53,791 nt of DNA. It comes from an uncultured Lachnospiraceae bacterium. Lineage in GTDB: Bacteria; Bacillota; Clostridia; Lachnospirales; Lachnospiraceae. Each line of letters starts with the position of its first letter. Position 1 is the first letter of the stretch. This document shows positions 1-8,341 of the stretch, in pieces. Below the pieces are notes generated by a model. The model was not told the origin of the DNA. It did no database searches and saw nothing but the letters and a program-made list of their open reading frames with translations. Location of the stretch: positions 1 through 53,791 of the forward strand of contig CALWIA010000017.1 of NCBI GenBank assembly GCA_944380605.1, read 5' to 3'. The translations under genes and the position numbers were made by a program.

Positions 1-110
1 AAATCCGGCCCTTCTTTTTGGAATTTTCAGGGTTTTACATACTGTTCGATCTTTAATTTTCAAGGTCCGATGTTTGTTTTGCTGCCGCTGTTCTCAGCGA
101 CAGCTTGTAT
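1..110 (-). ncRNA. 5' leader of an rRNA operon (partial, runs off left edge)
   Basis: Read on the minus strand, the promoter at 111-139 is followed by a GC-rich leader hairpin (81-104, ten paired positions, AGAA loop) and then by a stretch with CCTTGAAAATTAAA and GAACAGTATG at about 67-37. Leaders and spacers of clostridial rRNA operons commonly look like this. No rRNA body lies in the window, so the 16S gene is inferred to lie to the left. No coding frame is supported here. Confidence 0.65.
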
Positions 111-139
111 AGATTACCACAGCTTCCAGCATCTGTCAA
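111..139 (-). promoter_or_regulatory. Strong sigma-A promoter, probably for an rRNA operon
   Basis: The minus strand has TTGACA (134-139), a 17-bp spacer and TAATCT (111-116). A-rich tracts just upstream (about 140-165) look like an UP element and overlap the last codons of the acetyltransferase gene. The downstream leader resembles rRNA operon leaders. Confidence 0.75.
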
Positions 140-148
140 CTACTTTTT

Positions 149-679
149 TCAACTTTTTCCGGTCTCTTTTTCGGGCTGCAGAAGATAGTAGTACAGCACA
201 ATGTCTTCCATATGCCCGTCCTTCATCCGGAATCCGCCGGGTATGGTTCCCAGTTCCCGGAATCCCAGTTTCTGATACAGGTTCCGCGCCGGCCGGTTGG
301 CTTTTACCACCGCGTTGAACTGCATAATGCGAAAGTCCAGCGCTCTTGCCTGGGCCAGGCAGTGACGCACCAGGCTCTCGCCGGCTCCCATGCCCCGCGC
401 GTCCCTCCGCACCGCGTAGCTGGCGTTGCAGATATGGCCGCAGCGGCCCACGTTGTTGGGATGGAGAATGTAAAGTCCCAGCAGCCGTCCGCTGTCCGCT
501 TCCTCGGCGACGCCGGTGAAGGACTGTTCTTTAAAAAAGCGCAGCGCCTCTTCCGCCGTCAGTCCTTCTTCCTGGGGAAAGGCCTCTCCGTCTTCCACCA
601 CCTGATTCCAGATGGCGGCCGCTTCCTCTGCGTCCCCGTCCTGGAACCCGCGGATCCGGATCTCTATTCCTTTTTTCAT
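149..679 (-). CDS. GNAT family N-acetyltransferase
   Basis: This 176-residue protein has one GNAT fold. The acetyl-CoA loop RDARGMGAG is at residues 92-100 after a beta strand (NASYAV), and the C-terminal signature NLYQKLGF is at 133-140. The family transfers an acetyl group from acetyl-CoA to an amine. The substrate cannot be read from sequence. Its start overlaps the histidine kinase stop by four bases (ATGA), so it is translationally coupled to the two-component system and may act on a related target. Its 3' end runs into the upstream A-tracts of the rRNA promoter. Confidence 0.9.
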   Translation of the reverse strand: MKKGIEIRIRGFQDGDAEEAAAIWNQVVEDGEAFPQEEGLTAEEALRFFKEQSFTGVAEEADSGRLLGLYILHPNNVGRCGHICNASYAVRRDARGMGAGESLVRHCLAQARALDFRIMQFNAVVKANRPARNLYQKLGFRELGTIPGGFRMKDGHMEDIVLYYYLLQPEKETGKS

Positions 680-2229
680 CCTTCTGTCTCCTTTTCCTGC
701 GGGTCCTTTGCCGCGTCCAGCGTAAACCAGAACCGCACGCCGGCCAGGGTATTCTCCGCCCCGTATTCCCGATGGTGGGAATCCATAATCGCTTTTACAA
801 TGGACAGGCCGATGCCGCTGCCTCCATAGGCCCGGGTCCGGGCCTTGTCCACTTTATAGAATTTGGTCCAGATATTGGGCAGATCCGCCTCCGGTATGGG
901 ATCGCCTGTATTTTCCACCGTGACCTTGACCAGAGCCCCCTGCTCTTCTATGCCAATCCGTATGATCCGGTCTCCATCCAGATGGTTTAAGGCATTGCTG
1001 ATATAGTTGGTCACCACTTCTTCGATTTTGAACTCATCCGCCCAGACATAGACCGGGTGTTCCGGCGCAAATTCCACCGAGGCCTCTTTCTGCTGAATCA
1101 GAATCCCCGCCGCCGACAGCACGCCCCGGATCAGTTCCGCCAGGTCAAAGGTTTCCCGGGTCACCTGGTCGCTGCCAAATTCCAGCGCCGTCAGCGTCAG
1201 CAGCTGCCGCACCATTTTATTCATCTTGGACGCCTCGTCCATGATCACTTCACAGTAATAGTCGCGGCTCTCCTTTTCCTCCGCCATCCCTTCCGTCAGT
1301 CCCTCGGCGTATCCCTGAATCAGGGCGATGGGCGTCTTCAGTTCGTGGGAGACATTGGCGATAAACTCCTTGCGCATCTCGTCGATCTGGATTTTTTCTT
1401 CGATATCCTTCTGCAGCCGGCTGTTGGCGGACTGCAGCTCGCCGATGGTCTCTTTCAGTTTTTCGGAAAGGGTGTTCATGCTGTTGCCCAGCACGCCGAT
1501 TTCATCGTTTTCCTTTCCTTCGTATTTAGCGTCAAAATCCAGCCGGGACATCCGTTCCGATATGCCGGCCAGATTCAGAATCGGCCGGGTCAGCATCCGG
1601 GCCGCCAGATACACCACCAGGCTGCCGCAGATCAGTCCGGCCGCTCCCACATAGGTCAGGAACCGGTTGGACAGATCCACGCTTTCCCGGATGCTGGCCA
1701 GCGGGGCGGACATGATGAAAATGGTGCGGTTGTCCGAGAAAAATCCCCAGCATTCCAGGGAAGAACCCCGGTTGCGCCGTTCAAAGGTTCTCTGTATGGT
1801 ATAGTTGTCCGCTCTGCGGATCAGTTCCGACTCCGGGCCTCCGGCCCCCAGAATATACTGTCTGGCTTTAAACAGCATAAAATCCGCGTCCCAGGAAGAG
1901 GACGCGATGATCTTGTCGCTGATGCCATCCACAATCAGCGTCGTAACGCCGTACTGTTCATTCAGGGTATTCAGAAGGCGGGCCGCCTCCGTCTGTTCGC
2001 TGCTGTCAAAGGAGTAGTCGGCAAACTCATCGCTGATGCTGCCCCCCTGCTTCGCCTTTTCCACCACAATGGCGTCCAGTTCCTCATAGGCCTGCTCCAG
2101 CGTGGAGACCCGGCTTCCGATGTAAAAGCCCTCCAGCATCCAGTTGTTGACGCACCAGATTCCGATCAGGATCAGCGCCGTCAGTCCTATAAAAATCAGC
2201 GTAAAGCGGATGCGGATCGAATGTCTCAT
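676..2229 (-). CDS. Membrane sensor histidine kinase
   Basis: The 517-residue protein has a first membrane helix at about 8-28, an extracellular sensor region at about 30-187, a second helix at about 190-212, a HAMP linker, and a HisKA domain with phospho-accepting His295 in SHELKTP. The ATPase domain follows, with an N box at about 408-417 (NYISNALNHL), a slightly divergent G1 box (ENTGDPIP) and a G2 box GGSGIGLS at 469-476. It should autophosphorylate and pass phosphate to the regulator just upstream, with which it overlaps by four bases. The sensed signal is unknown. The extracellular region is large enough for a PAS-like or CACHE-like fold, but I cannot assign one. Confidence 0.95.
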   Translation of the reverse strand: MRHSIRIRFTLIFIGLTALILIGIWCVNNWMLEGFYIGSRVSTLEQAYEELDAIVVEKAKQGGSISDEFADYSFDSSEQTEAARLLNTLNEQYGVTTLIVDGISDKIIASSSWDADFMLFKARQYILGAGGPESELIRRADNYTIQRTFERRNRGSSLECWGFFSDNRTIFIMSAPLASIRESVDLSNRFLTYVGAAGLICGSLVVYLAARMLTRPILNLAGISERMSRLDFDAKYEGKENDEIGVLGNSMNTLSEKLKETIGELQSANSRLQKDIEEKIQIDEMRKEFIANVSHELKTPIALIQGYAEGLTEGMAEEKESRDYYCEVIMDEASKMNKMVRQLLTLTALEFGSDQVTRETFDLAELIRGVLSAAGILIQQKEASVEFAPEHPVYVWADEFKIEEVVTNYISNALNHLDGDRIIRIGIEEQGALVKVTVENTGDPIPEADLPNIWTKFYKVDKARTRAYGGSGIGLSIVKAIMDSHHREYGAENTLAGVRFWFTLDAAKDPQEKETEG

Positions 2230-2903
2230 GCCCCCACCTCGAATTTATATCCCATGCCCCATATGGTCTTGATGTAATCGCCTTTTTCTCCCAGCTTGCT
2301 GCGCAGTTTCTTCACATGGGTGTCGATGGTTCTGGCGTCTCCGAAATAGTCGTAATTCCAGACGTTGTTGAGAATCTTCTCCCGGGACAGGGCGATGCCC
2401 TGGTTCTCCGCGAAATAGGTCAGCAGTTCGAACTCCTTGTAGCTTAAATCCACCGGCTTTCCGTCTACCGTCACCTCATGGGCCGCCTTGTTTATGGAAA
2501 TGCCGCCCACATTCAGCACGTCTCCCGTCAGGGCGCTGCTTCTGCGCAAAATCGCCTCCACCCGGGCCACCAGGATCTTGGGGCTGAAGGGCTTGGAGAT
2601 GTACTCGTCTACGCCCAGTTCAAATCCCTGCAGTTCATCCCGTTCCTCACCGCGGGCCGTCAACATGATAATCGGCACTTTGGAATGCTTCCGAATGGTT
2701 TTGAGCACTTCCCACCCATCCATTCGGGGCATCATCACATCCAGCAAAATCAGGGCAATATCCTTCTGATTGAAAAACACATCCAGCGCCTGTTCGCCGT
2801 CTTCGGCCTCCAGCACCTGAAATCCCTTAATGGTCAGGAAATCCTTCACCAGCTTGCGCATTCTGGCCTCGTCATCTACCACCAGTATTTTTAACGGTTC
2901 CAT
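2226..2903 (-). CDS. OmpR/PhoB-type response regulator
   Basis: The 225-residue protein has an N-terminal receiver domain with the acidic pair at residues 10-11, phosphorylation site Asp55, and Lys104 in YISKPF. A C-terminal winged-helix DNA-binding domain spans about 130-222. It is the cognate partner of the overlapping histidine kinase. The start is supported by GGAGG seven bases upstream. A possible but weak promoter (TAAAAT at about 2944 on the minus strand) lies between this gene and apt, so co-transcription with apt is also possible. Confidence 0.95.
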   Translation of the reverse strand: MEPLKILVVDDEARMRKLVKDFLTIKGFQVLEAEDGEQALDVFFNQKDIALILLDVMMPRMDGWEVLKTIRKHSKVPIIMLTARGEERDELQGFELGVDEYISKPFSPKILVARVEAILRRSSALTGDVLNVGGISINKAAHEVTVDGKPVDLSYKEFELLTYFAENQGIALSREKILNNVWNYDYFGDARTIDTHVKKLRSKLGEKGDYIKTIWGMGYKFEVGA

Positions 2904-3005
2904 GAAAACGCCTCCGTTTCCTCAAATCTTCTGCTGGCTTCATTTTAGCAGATCATTCCCGGGTTTTCCACCTGTTCACAGAGATTTCACAAAGCCTGTC
3001 CGGCT

Positions 3006-3530
3006 TTATTTGCCTTCGTAAATGATGACGGAATCCACGTCCAGGCCTTTCAGCTTTTCACGGCCCTTCAGACCGGCCAGTTCCATGACGAAGCACACCT
3101 TTACCACGGTTCCGCCCAGTTTTTCCACCAGCTTGACAATGGCTTCCGTAGTGCCTCCCGTGGCCATCAGATCGTCCACGATTACCACTTTCTGCCCCGG
3201 CTTTACGGCGTCCTTGTGCATCTGCAGCTGCGCGCTTCCATATTCCAGATCATAGTCCACCGAAACCGTCTCGCAGGGCAGCTTTCCCGGTTTCCGCACC
3301 GGAACAAAACCCTTGTGCATCTCGTAGGCCACCGGCACGCCGAAGATAAATCCTCTGGATTCCGGTCCCACCACCAGGTCAAACTCCACATCTTTTAAGA
3401 ATTCCAGCAGCCGGTCAATGGCCAGATGCAGTCCGTCCGCGTCCTGCAGAATGGTGGTCACATCCCGGAAGATGATGCCCGGCTCCGGAAAATCCGGTAT
3501 GCTTCTGACGTATTCTTCAATTCTCTTCAT
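3006..3530 (-). CDS. apt: Adenine phosphoribosyltransferase
   Basis: The product of 174 residues converts adenine and PRPP to AMP in purine salvage. The PRPP-binding signature VVIVDDLMATGGTT is present, and the length fits the family (about 170-180). I chose the ATG at 3530 because AGGAG lies nine bases upstream and the protein then begins MKRIEEYVRSIPDFPEPGI, typical of Apt N-termini. The open frame extends 54 codons further upstream, but that part is arginine-rich and overlaps the promoter region. In many Firmicutes apt sits beside relA and recJ. Here those genes are elsewhere in the same window. Confidence 0.96.
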   Translation of the reverse strand: MKRIEEYVRSIPDFPEPGIIFRDVTTILQDADGLHLAIDRLLEFLKDVEFDLVVGPESRGFIFGVPVAYEMHKGFVPVRKPGKLPCETVSVDYDLEYGSAQLQMHKDAVKPGQKVVIVDDLMATGGTTEAIVKLVEKLGGTVVKVCFVMELAGLKGREKLKGLDVDSVIIYEGK

Positions 3531-3618
3531 TTTTTCATTCTCCTGTCTTCTGTGGTGCTCCGCTTCGCGCGGATCCTCGTCTTGCCGCCCGCGGTTTTCC
3601 GCCGGGAAATGCGCAGAT

Positions 3619-3647
3619 ATTATACCACTTCCCAGACCCGGAAGCAA
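3619..3647 (-). promoter_or_regulatory. Promoter for apt
   Basis: The minus strand has an extended -10 element (TGGTATAAT, hexamer at 3619-3624) with TTGCTT 17 bp upstream (3642-3647). This places the transcript start about 80 bases before the apt ATG. Confidence 0.6.
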
Positions 3648-3669
3648 CCCTCGCCTTTCCCGGAGGGTT

Positions 3670-3697
3670 ATGGTATAATGATCATGGTACAATGATC
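3670..3697 (+). repeat. Tandem 14-bp repeat covering a possible -10 element
   Basis: Two adjacent copies, 3670-3683 and 3684-3697, read ATGGTATAATGATC and ATGGTACAATGATC. The first copy carries an extended -10 (TGGTATAAT) pointing toward the GH105 gene. No good -35 precedes it. The repeat may be a duplicated promoter element or an operator. Confidence 0.6.
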
Positions 3698-3760
3698 AAA
3701 AGATATTACCAGTGCCGGTTCCTCCCGGACACACCAATGACGCAAAGGAGATCCAAGACT

Positions 3761-4894
3761 ATGGAAATTTTAGACCGCTATATTGATCAGCTGCTGGAAA
3801 AAAGCAGCCCCCAGGCTCCCGTCTGGAATATTGAAAAAATCCGGCACGGCCAGAAACCTTCCTGGAACTACGTGGACGGCTGCATGATCAAAGCCATTCT
3901 GGAACTGTACCACATCCGCAAGGATTCCCGGTATCTCGCGTTCGCCGACGCTTTTATCGACTATTTTGTGCAGGAAGATGGCTCCATTCTCTCTTACGAT
4001 CCCAAAGAGTACAATCTGGACAACGTCAACGCCGGCAAGACTCTGTTTGACCTTTACCGGCTGACCGGCCGGGAGAAATACCGCCGCGCCATCGATACGG
4101 TATACAGCCAGCTGCAGGGACAGCCCCGCACCTCTACCGGCAATTTCTGGCACAAGCAGATTTACCCCAATCAGGTCTGGCTGGACGGCCTTTACATGGC
4201 ACAGCCTTTCTACATGCAGTACGAGCTGACCTTCCATCAGGGCGAAAACTGCCAGGACAGCTTCCAGCAGTTTCTGACGGTATATGACCGGATGCGGGAT
4301 CTGCGCAATGGCCTCTACTACCACGCCTATGACGATTCCCGCCAGTCCTTCTGGTGCGACAAGGTCACCGGCCTCTCCGACAGCTTCTGGCTGCGGGCCA
4401 TGGGCTGGTATGCCATGGCTCTCATCGACACTATGGAAATCCTTCCGGATTCCATGGCTTCCGAGCGGGAAACCCTCGGCCGCATGTACCGGGAACTGAT
4501 CGACGCCATGCTGCCCTATCAGGACGAGGCCAGCGGCATGTGGTATCAGGTGGTCAACCGGGGCGGCATTTCCCCCAACTACCTGGAAACCTCCGGCTCC
4601 GCCATTTTCGCCTACGCCATTATGAAAAGCGTCCGCCTGGGCTTCCTTCCGGATTCCTACTTTGCCTTCGGCAAAAAGGCCTTCGACGGCATCTGCAATA
4701 CCTATCTTTCCGAAAAAGACGGAGAACTGCAGCTGGGCGGCATCTGCCTGGTAGCCGGACTGGGCAACAAGGAGATGCGGGAAGGAACCTTTGACTACTA
4801 TATGCGGGAACCCATTGTGCAGAACGATGCCAAAGGCGTGGCGCCTCTGGTGCTTGCCTATGTGGAAGTCCTGTACCGCCAGGCACAGAACTGA
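3761..4894 (+). CDS. GH105 unsaturated rhamnogalacturonyl/glucuronyl hydrolase (YteR-like)
   Basis: This 377-residue protein belongs to the GH88/GH105 group, cytoplasmic hydrolases that cut the unsaturated uronic acid from the end of oligosaccharides made by polysaccharide lyases. Asp87 (in NLDNVNAGK) and Asp142 (in QVWLDGLYM) sit almost exactly where YteR has its catalytic Asp88 and Asp143. The later segment SFWLRAMGWYAMAL is also typical. There is no signal peptide, in line with a cytoplasmic enzyme acting on imported oligosaccharides. The start at 3761 follows AAAGGAG ten bases upstream, so the 23 codons before it are not used. It stands alone between terminators; kduI, acting on the released sugar, is 46 kb away. 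Confidence 0.92.
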   Translation: MEILDRYIDQLLEKSSPQAPVWNIEKIRHGQKPSWNYVDGCMIKAILELYHIRKDSRYLAFADAFIDYFVQEDGSILSYDPKEYNLDNVNAGKTLFDLYRLTGREKYRRAIDTVYSQLQGQPRTSTGNFWHKQIYPNQVWLDGLYMAQPFYMQYELTFHQGENCQDSFQQFLTVYDRMRDLRNGLYYHAYDDSRQSFWCDKVTGLSDSFWLRAMGWYAMALIDTMEILPDSMASERETLGRMYRELIDAMLPYQDEASGMWYQVVNRGGISPNYLETSGSAIFAYAIMKSVRLGFLPDSYFAFGKKAFDGICNTYLSEKDGELQLGGICLVAGLGNKEMREGTFDYYMREPIVQNDAKGVAPLVLAYVEVLYRQAQN

Positions 4895-4916
4895 TCCGCG
4901 AAAACCCAAAACAAAA

Positions 4917-4957
4917 CAGATCCCGCGGCAAGGCAAAACGCCTTGCCGCGGGATCTG
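4917..4957. terminator. Bidirectional terminator between GH105 gene and xerD
   Basis: An 18-bp perfect stem (4917-4934 with 4940-4957) has a five-base loop. A T-rich tract follows on the plus strand (4958-4969), and an A-rich tract precedes it (4901-4916), serving the minus strand. The plus-strand T-tract overlaps the xerD stop codon. Confidence 0.92.
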
Positions 4958-4962
4958 TCTTT

Positions 4963-5853
4963 TTATTTTCTTGGATGGGAAGTCCGGTAGGCTTCCCGCA
5001 GGCTGTCTGCCTGCCGCGCGTACATGGTATACATCTGCGTGGTGGTCATATCGGAATGTCCCATCATCGTCTGCACCGCCCGGATATCCGCGCCGCCGCC
5101 CAGCAGATGAGCCGCGAAGGAATGGCGCAGGGTATGGGGCGTAATGTCCGTCTGAATCCCCGCCCGTTCCCCGTAGTATTTGATAATTTTCCAGAATCCC
5201 TGCCGGCTCATGGGACCGCCGCTGCAGTTGACAAACAGATGGTCCGAGGTCTCGCCCTTCAGCAGCGTCTGCCGGGCGTGTTCCAGATAATTCTGCAGCG
5301 CCTGCCGGGCCGTTTTCCCAAAAGGAATGGTCCGCTGCTTCTGGCCATCCCGGCAAGTGATAAACCCAATGGACAGGTTGACGTCGGACAGCAGCAGGCC
5401 CGTCAGTTCCGATACCCGGATTCCGGTGGCATACAAAAGTTCCAGCATCGCCTTGTCTCGGATGCCCTTGGGACTTTCGCATTCCGGCTGGTTCAGCAGG
5501 CTGGTCACTTCCTCCACGGTGAGAATCACCGGCGCCTTTTTCTGGATCCTGGGCGCTTTCAGCAGTTCCGCCGGATCCCGTCGAATGCAGCCCTCCCGCA
5601 GTTCGTAGTGAAAAAACGCCTTTACCGATGCCAATACCCGGGAAATGGTGGTAGCCGCCCGCCCCTCTTTTTCCAAAAACAGCACATAGGAATTCAGAGC
5701 TGTCCGGGTCACCCGGGACACCTCTTCAATGCCGTTTTCCATCAGATATTCTTCCAGCTGCTCCAGATCTCTCCGATAAGACACCTGGGTGTTTCTGGAC
5801 GCTCCCTTCTCCTTTGCCAGGTATTCAATAAACCGATTGATTTCCCTTTCCAT
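4963..5853 (-). CDS. xerD: Site-specific tyrosine recombinase XerD
   Basis: The 296-residue protein has an N-terminal SAM-like core-binding domain (about 1-87) and a C-terminal catalytic domain. All catalytic residues are visible: Arg146 (ATGIRVSEL), Lys172, His240 and Arg243 (HTLRHSF), His266 (GHSD) and nucleophile Tyr275 (TQMYT). It should act with XerC at dif to resolve chromosome dimers. The length matches XerD, and the neighbouring spoIIM-like and nudF genes match the Bacillus order, favouring XerD over a mobile-element integrase. It has its own promoter. Confidence 0.93.
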   Translation of the reverse strand: MEREINRFIEYLAKEKGASRNTQVSYRRDLEQLEEYLMENGIEEVSRVTRTALNSYVLFLEKEGRAATTISRVLASVKAFFHYELREGCIRRDPAELLKAPRIQKKAPVILTVEEVTSLLNQPECESPKGIRDKAMLELLYATGIRVSELTGLLLSDVNLSIGFITCRDGQKQRTIPFGKTARQALQNYLEHARQTLLKGETSDHLFVNCSGGPMSRQGFWKIIKYYGERAGIQTDITPHTLRHSFAAHLLGGGADIRAVQTMMGHSDMTTTQMYTMYARQADSLREAYRTSHPRK

Positions 5854-5911
5854 CTCTTCCGTTCCCTGATCCTGTTCCCCATAAATCGGCTTTTTTCAGC
5901 CGTTTCCTACC

Positions 5912-5940
5912 ATTATAGCCATTTATTTCCGCAAAATCAA
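5912..5940 (-). promoter_or_regulatory. Promoter for xerD
   Basis: The minus strand carries TTGATT (5935-5940), a 17-bp spacer and TATAAT (5912-5917), just after the spoIIM terminator. A small hairpin (5887-5902) lies in the leader. Confidence 0.75.
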
Positions 5941-5991
5941 ACACATTTTTCCCACTTTCCCCGTCTTTTCTCCGTACTTTACATAAAAAAT

Positions 5992-6034
5992 ACAACATAT
6001 GGCGACCCGGTATCCCGGTCTTCCCATATGTTGT
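5992..6034 (-). terminator. Terminator after spoIIM-like gene
   Basis: The arms ACAACATATGG (5992-6002) and CCATATGTTGT (6024-6034) are perfectly complementary, with a further GC-rich inner pairing. On the minus strand the stem is followed by ATTTTTTATG. Confidence 0.85.
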
Positions 6035-6057
6035 AAAAAAATTTTTTTCGTTTCTTT

Positions 6058-6591
6058 TTAAATTCCTGGCAAAAACCGCCACAGCAGCGGATTTACCCAG
6101 GCTTCCAGAGCCATGCCCGCCGCCGACAGGCCTGCTAACAGCAGCCAGGCGCCCGGCCGGATTCTGCCTGCTCCCTTTTTCGCGGCGGCGGCCAGCACCG
6201 CCCAGACCGTCCCGTAGCACAGCCACTGCGGAAGCAGAAGACCGGCAAACGCTGCCAGGCCGATCCAGCCAAGCCGCAGGGTCAGAAGGGAAAGAAGCAG
6301 CGCTCCGCCAAAGCCCAGCGCAAAGGCAGACAGCGCAAACAGCAGCCGGGCCGGCGGCGCCACCGCCGCCAGGCAGAGCAGCGCCAGCTGAATGCCCCTC
6401 TGCCTCACCACGGATTCCCACAGCAGATGCTGCTGCCGGCCGGACAGGCCGGCTGTATATGCCTGCCAGAGTCCCGCCGGACCTGCCAGTTCTTCCCGCA
6501 GCAGATGGGCCGCGGCGCACCCTGCGGCGCTGCCGGCCAGAAGCGCCGCAGCCAGCACGTCTTCATAGGTCAGAAACGCCGGACGCTTCAT
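6058..6591 (-). CDS. spoIIM: SpoIIM-like integral membrane protein
   Basis: This 177-residue protein is very rich in Leu and Ala. It shows about four to five membrane segments, at roughly 10-28, 66-84, 86-105, 108-135 and 145-162. The family (stage II sporulation protein M) is part of the septal peptidoglycan-degrading complex that drives engulfment in the sporangium. The assignment rests on size, topology and the nudF-spoIIM-xerD order, which matches Bacillus subtilis. There is no catalytic motif to confirm it. It is somewhat shorter than Bacillus SpoIIM. The start at 6591 has GGAGG six bases upstream. Confidence 0.65.
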   Translation of the reverse strand: MKRPAFLTYEDVLAAALLAGSAAGCAAAHLLREELAGPAGLWQAYTAGLSGRQQHLLWESVVRQRGIQLALLCLAAVAPPARLLFALSAFALGFGGALLLSLLTLRLGWIGLAAFAGLLLPQWLCYGTVWAVLAAAAKKGAGRIRPGAWLLLAGLSAAGMALEAWVNPLLWRFLPGI

Positions 6592-6667
6592 AGCGCCTCC
6601 TGCCTTTTTGTTACTGCTACTGTATGACCCCGCCGGAAATTCTATGCGCCTTTCCTTCGGAAAAGCC

Positions 6668-7207
6668 TCAGCGGCATCCGTATTTCACCGCGTACGTACT
6701 GATGGCAGCCACCGTTTTTCCATCCGTCATTTTGCCCTCGTAAATCAGCTGCAGCAGGTCTTTCAGTTCCCAGGCTTCTACCTCGATCACCTCGTCCTCG
6801 TCCAGATGCTGGTGGGACGGAATCAGGTCTCTGGCTACAAAGATATCGATGGCCTCATCACAGAATGCCACCGTGGTATTCAGGCTCATAAGATATTCCA
6901 GATGTTCGCTGCGGTAGCCGGTTTCTTCTTCCAGTTCCCGGTATGCGCACTGAATCTTGGGTTCCTTGGGATCGTCCAGCTTTCCCGCCGGAATCTCCAG
7001 CGTCTCCCGGTCCAGCGCGTTGCGGTACTGGCGCACCATGAGAATCTTTCCGTCGTCGGTAACCGGCAGCACCGCCGCCGCGCCGTCGTGATGAATAAAG
7101 TCCCAGTGCGCCTCATGCCCGTTGGCAATCACCGTATCTTCGTAAATTTTCAGAATCGTTCCCTGGTATTTCAGTTCCCGTTTCAGCCGTTCTACACGTT
7201 CCGCCAT
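6668..7207 (-). CDS. nudF: ADP-ribose pyrophosphatase (Nudix hydrolase)
   Basis: This 179-residue protein hydrolyses ADP-ribose to AMP and ribose 5-phosphate in the known family. The Nudix box runs from Gly75 to Tyr98, with the metal-binding core REleEETGY at 90-98. The spacing between the first Gly and the first Glu is one residue longer than the textbook box, a loop variation that should not abolish metal binding. An upstream aromatic segment (HWDFIHHDGAAAVLP) fits the ADP-ribose subfamily. The start has GGAGG upstream. It is probably co-transcribed with the spoIIM-like gene 76 bases downstream. Confidence 0.92.
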   Translation of the reverse strand: MAERVERLKRELKYQGTILKIYEDTVIANGHEAHWDFIHHDGAAAVLPVTDDGKILMVRQYRNALDRETLEIPAGKLDDPKEPKIQCAYRELEEETGYRSEHLEYLMSLNTTVAFCDEAIDIFVARDLIPSHQHLDEDEVIEVEAWELKDLLQLIYEGKMTDGKTVAAISTYAVKYGCR

Positions 7208-7233
7208 AATCGTTCCTCCCGTACCGCGTTTCC

Positions 7234-8244
7234 TTATTGAATCCAGGCGCCGGTGGAATCCACTCTGCGCCCGCTGCCGTCCGGCACAATGGTGTCCGTC
7301 AGCATATTGCCGTATTCCGGCGTGCAGTAATAATATTTGTCATTCCACAAAATCCATCCGGTGACCATATAGCCTTCCGAATCGAAGTAAAACCACATGT
7401 CGTCAATCAACTGCCAGTTGCTGACGGTATAGCTTCCATCGGAATTTTTGTACCACCAGCCTCTGCCGTCGTGGTTCCAGCCCACCGGTATCTGGCTCTG
7501 CTGCCACGCCTCCATCTGGCCCGGCTCCGTCACGCCTTCCGGAATCGGACTGCCGTACTGCTGACGGTAACGGGCCGCCGTCTCGCTGTCCACAAACACC
7601 GTTCCGGCAGATTCTTTCCACTCGCTTTTGACGCTGTTATCCCGGATGTTGACCGCCCGGACCCGGAATCCGTAGGTACCGTCCCGGCTCATCAGCTGCC
7701 CCAGGTCATAGGTGGTTTCCGTGGTTTTCTGGGTCATGCCGAAATTCTTGCCGTTGCGGACCGCGCGGATCTCGTAGTAAGCGGTGTTGTAAGCCTCGCT
7801 CCAGGAAATGGTGGTGGGGCCGGTCCAGGACGCCGACTCGATCTCGCCCACCTGCTCCAGCAGGGAAGGCAGCCGCAGCGTCAGCACCAGCGTATAGGAA
7901 TCCTCTCTCCGCCCGGTCTCATAGGTGCCTCCCTCGATCCGGATGTCGGAGGAACTGACAGAAAAATAATACCCGTCCTCCGCCTGCAGATATACGTCGA
8001 TCCGGGGCGTATCCGCGTTGCCCCACTCATTGACCTCATTCAGAATTTCAATATCGTCCACGTAGTACAGACCGCTTTTGGGGGTAATGATAATATCGTC
8101 TTCGGAGCAGTCGTCTCCGATCTGAAAATCCGTTTCTATCTCCAGGCTGACCGACGTGATCCGCTCCGCCGCCATCGCTTCTGACGGCATCAGAAACACC
8201 AGCCCCGCCGCCAGTCCAAGCGCCGTCTTCTTAAACCATTTCAT
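7234..8244 (-). CDS. Secreted protein with FN3-like domain and cell-wall-binding repeats
   Basis: The 336-residue protein begins with a signal peptide (MKWFKK, a hydrophobic core, then likely cleavage after AMA at 25). A beta-rich region follows. Residues about 138-200 look like a fibronectin type III module (TTISWSEAYNTAYYEIRA). The C-terminal 80 residues carry aromatic/Gly repeats of the choline-binding type (GWWYKNSDGSY, MWFYFDSEGYMVTGW, KYYYC), which bind the cell wall. The catalytic or ligand role of the middle part is unknown. It has its own promoter (8269-8297) and GGAGG. Confidence 0.85.
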   Translation of the reverse strand: MKWFKKTALGLAAGLVFLMPSEAMAAERITSVSLEIETDFQIGDDCSEDDIIITPKSGLYYVDDIEILNEVNEWGNADTPRIDVYLQAEDGYYFSVSSSDIRIEGGTYETGRREDSYTLVLTLRLPSLLEQVGEIESASWTGPTTISWSEAYNTAYYEIRAVRNGKNFGMTQKTTETTYDLGQLMSRDGTYGFRVRAVNIRDNSVKSEWKESAGTVFVDSETAARYRQQYGSPIPEGVTEPGQMEAWQQSQIPVGWNHDGRGWWYKNSDGSYTVSNWQLIDDMWFYFDSEGYMVTGWILWNDKYYYCTPEYGNMLTDTIVPDGSGRRVDSTGAWIQ

Positions 8245-8268
8245 ACCGACACCTCCTCTTCTTCTTTT

Positions 8269-8297
8269 ACTCTAGTATGGAACCTGCCGGCTGTCAA
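8269..8297 (-). promoter_or_regulatory. Promoter for the wall-binding protein gene
   Basis: TTGACA (8292-8297), a 17-bp spacer and TAGAGT (8269-8274) on the minus strand, immediately after the rny terminator. Confidence 0.7.
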
Positions 8298-8317
8298 CCA
8301 AATTCTTTCTTAATAAA

Positions 8318-8341
8318 AAGTGTGCGCCTTGGCGCACACTT
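8318..8341 (-). terminator. Terminator of the rny transcript
   Basis: A stem of nine to eleven base pairs (AGTGTGCGC with GCGCACACT) is followed on the minus strand by TTTTTATTAAG. It closes the folded region at 8342-8500. Confidence 0.85.

Noticed and set aside
3531..3692. 54-codon upstream extension of apt
   Set aside because: It covers the promoter and leader, is arginine-rich without family similarity, and the ATG at 3530 has a well-placed AGGAG.
3770..5482. 570-codon minus-strand frame across GH105 and xerD
   Set aside because: It is antisense to two well-supported genes, crosses their terminator and has no recognisable domain; high GC makes such frames common.
4963..5853. Integrase of a mobile element
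   Set aside because: Length, motifs and the conserved neighbours nudF and spoIIM-like indicate chromosomal XerD, and no attachment sites or phage genes are visible.
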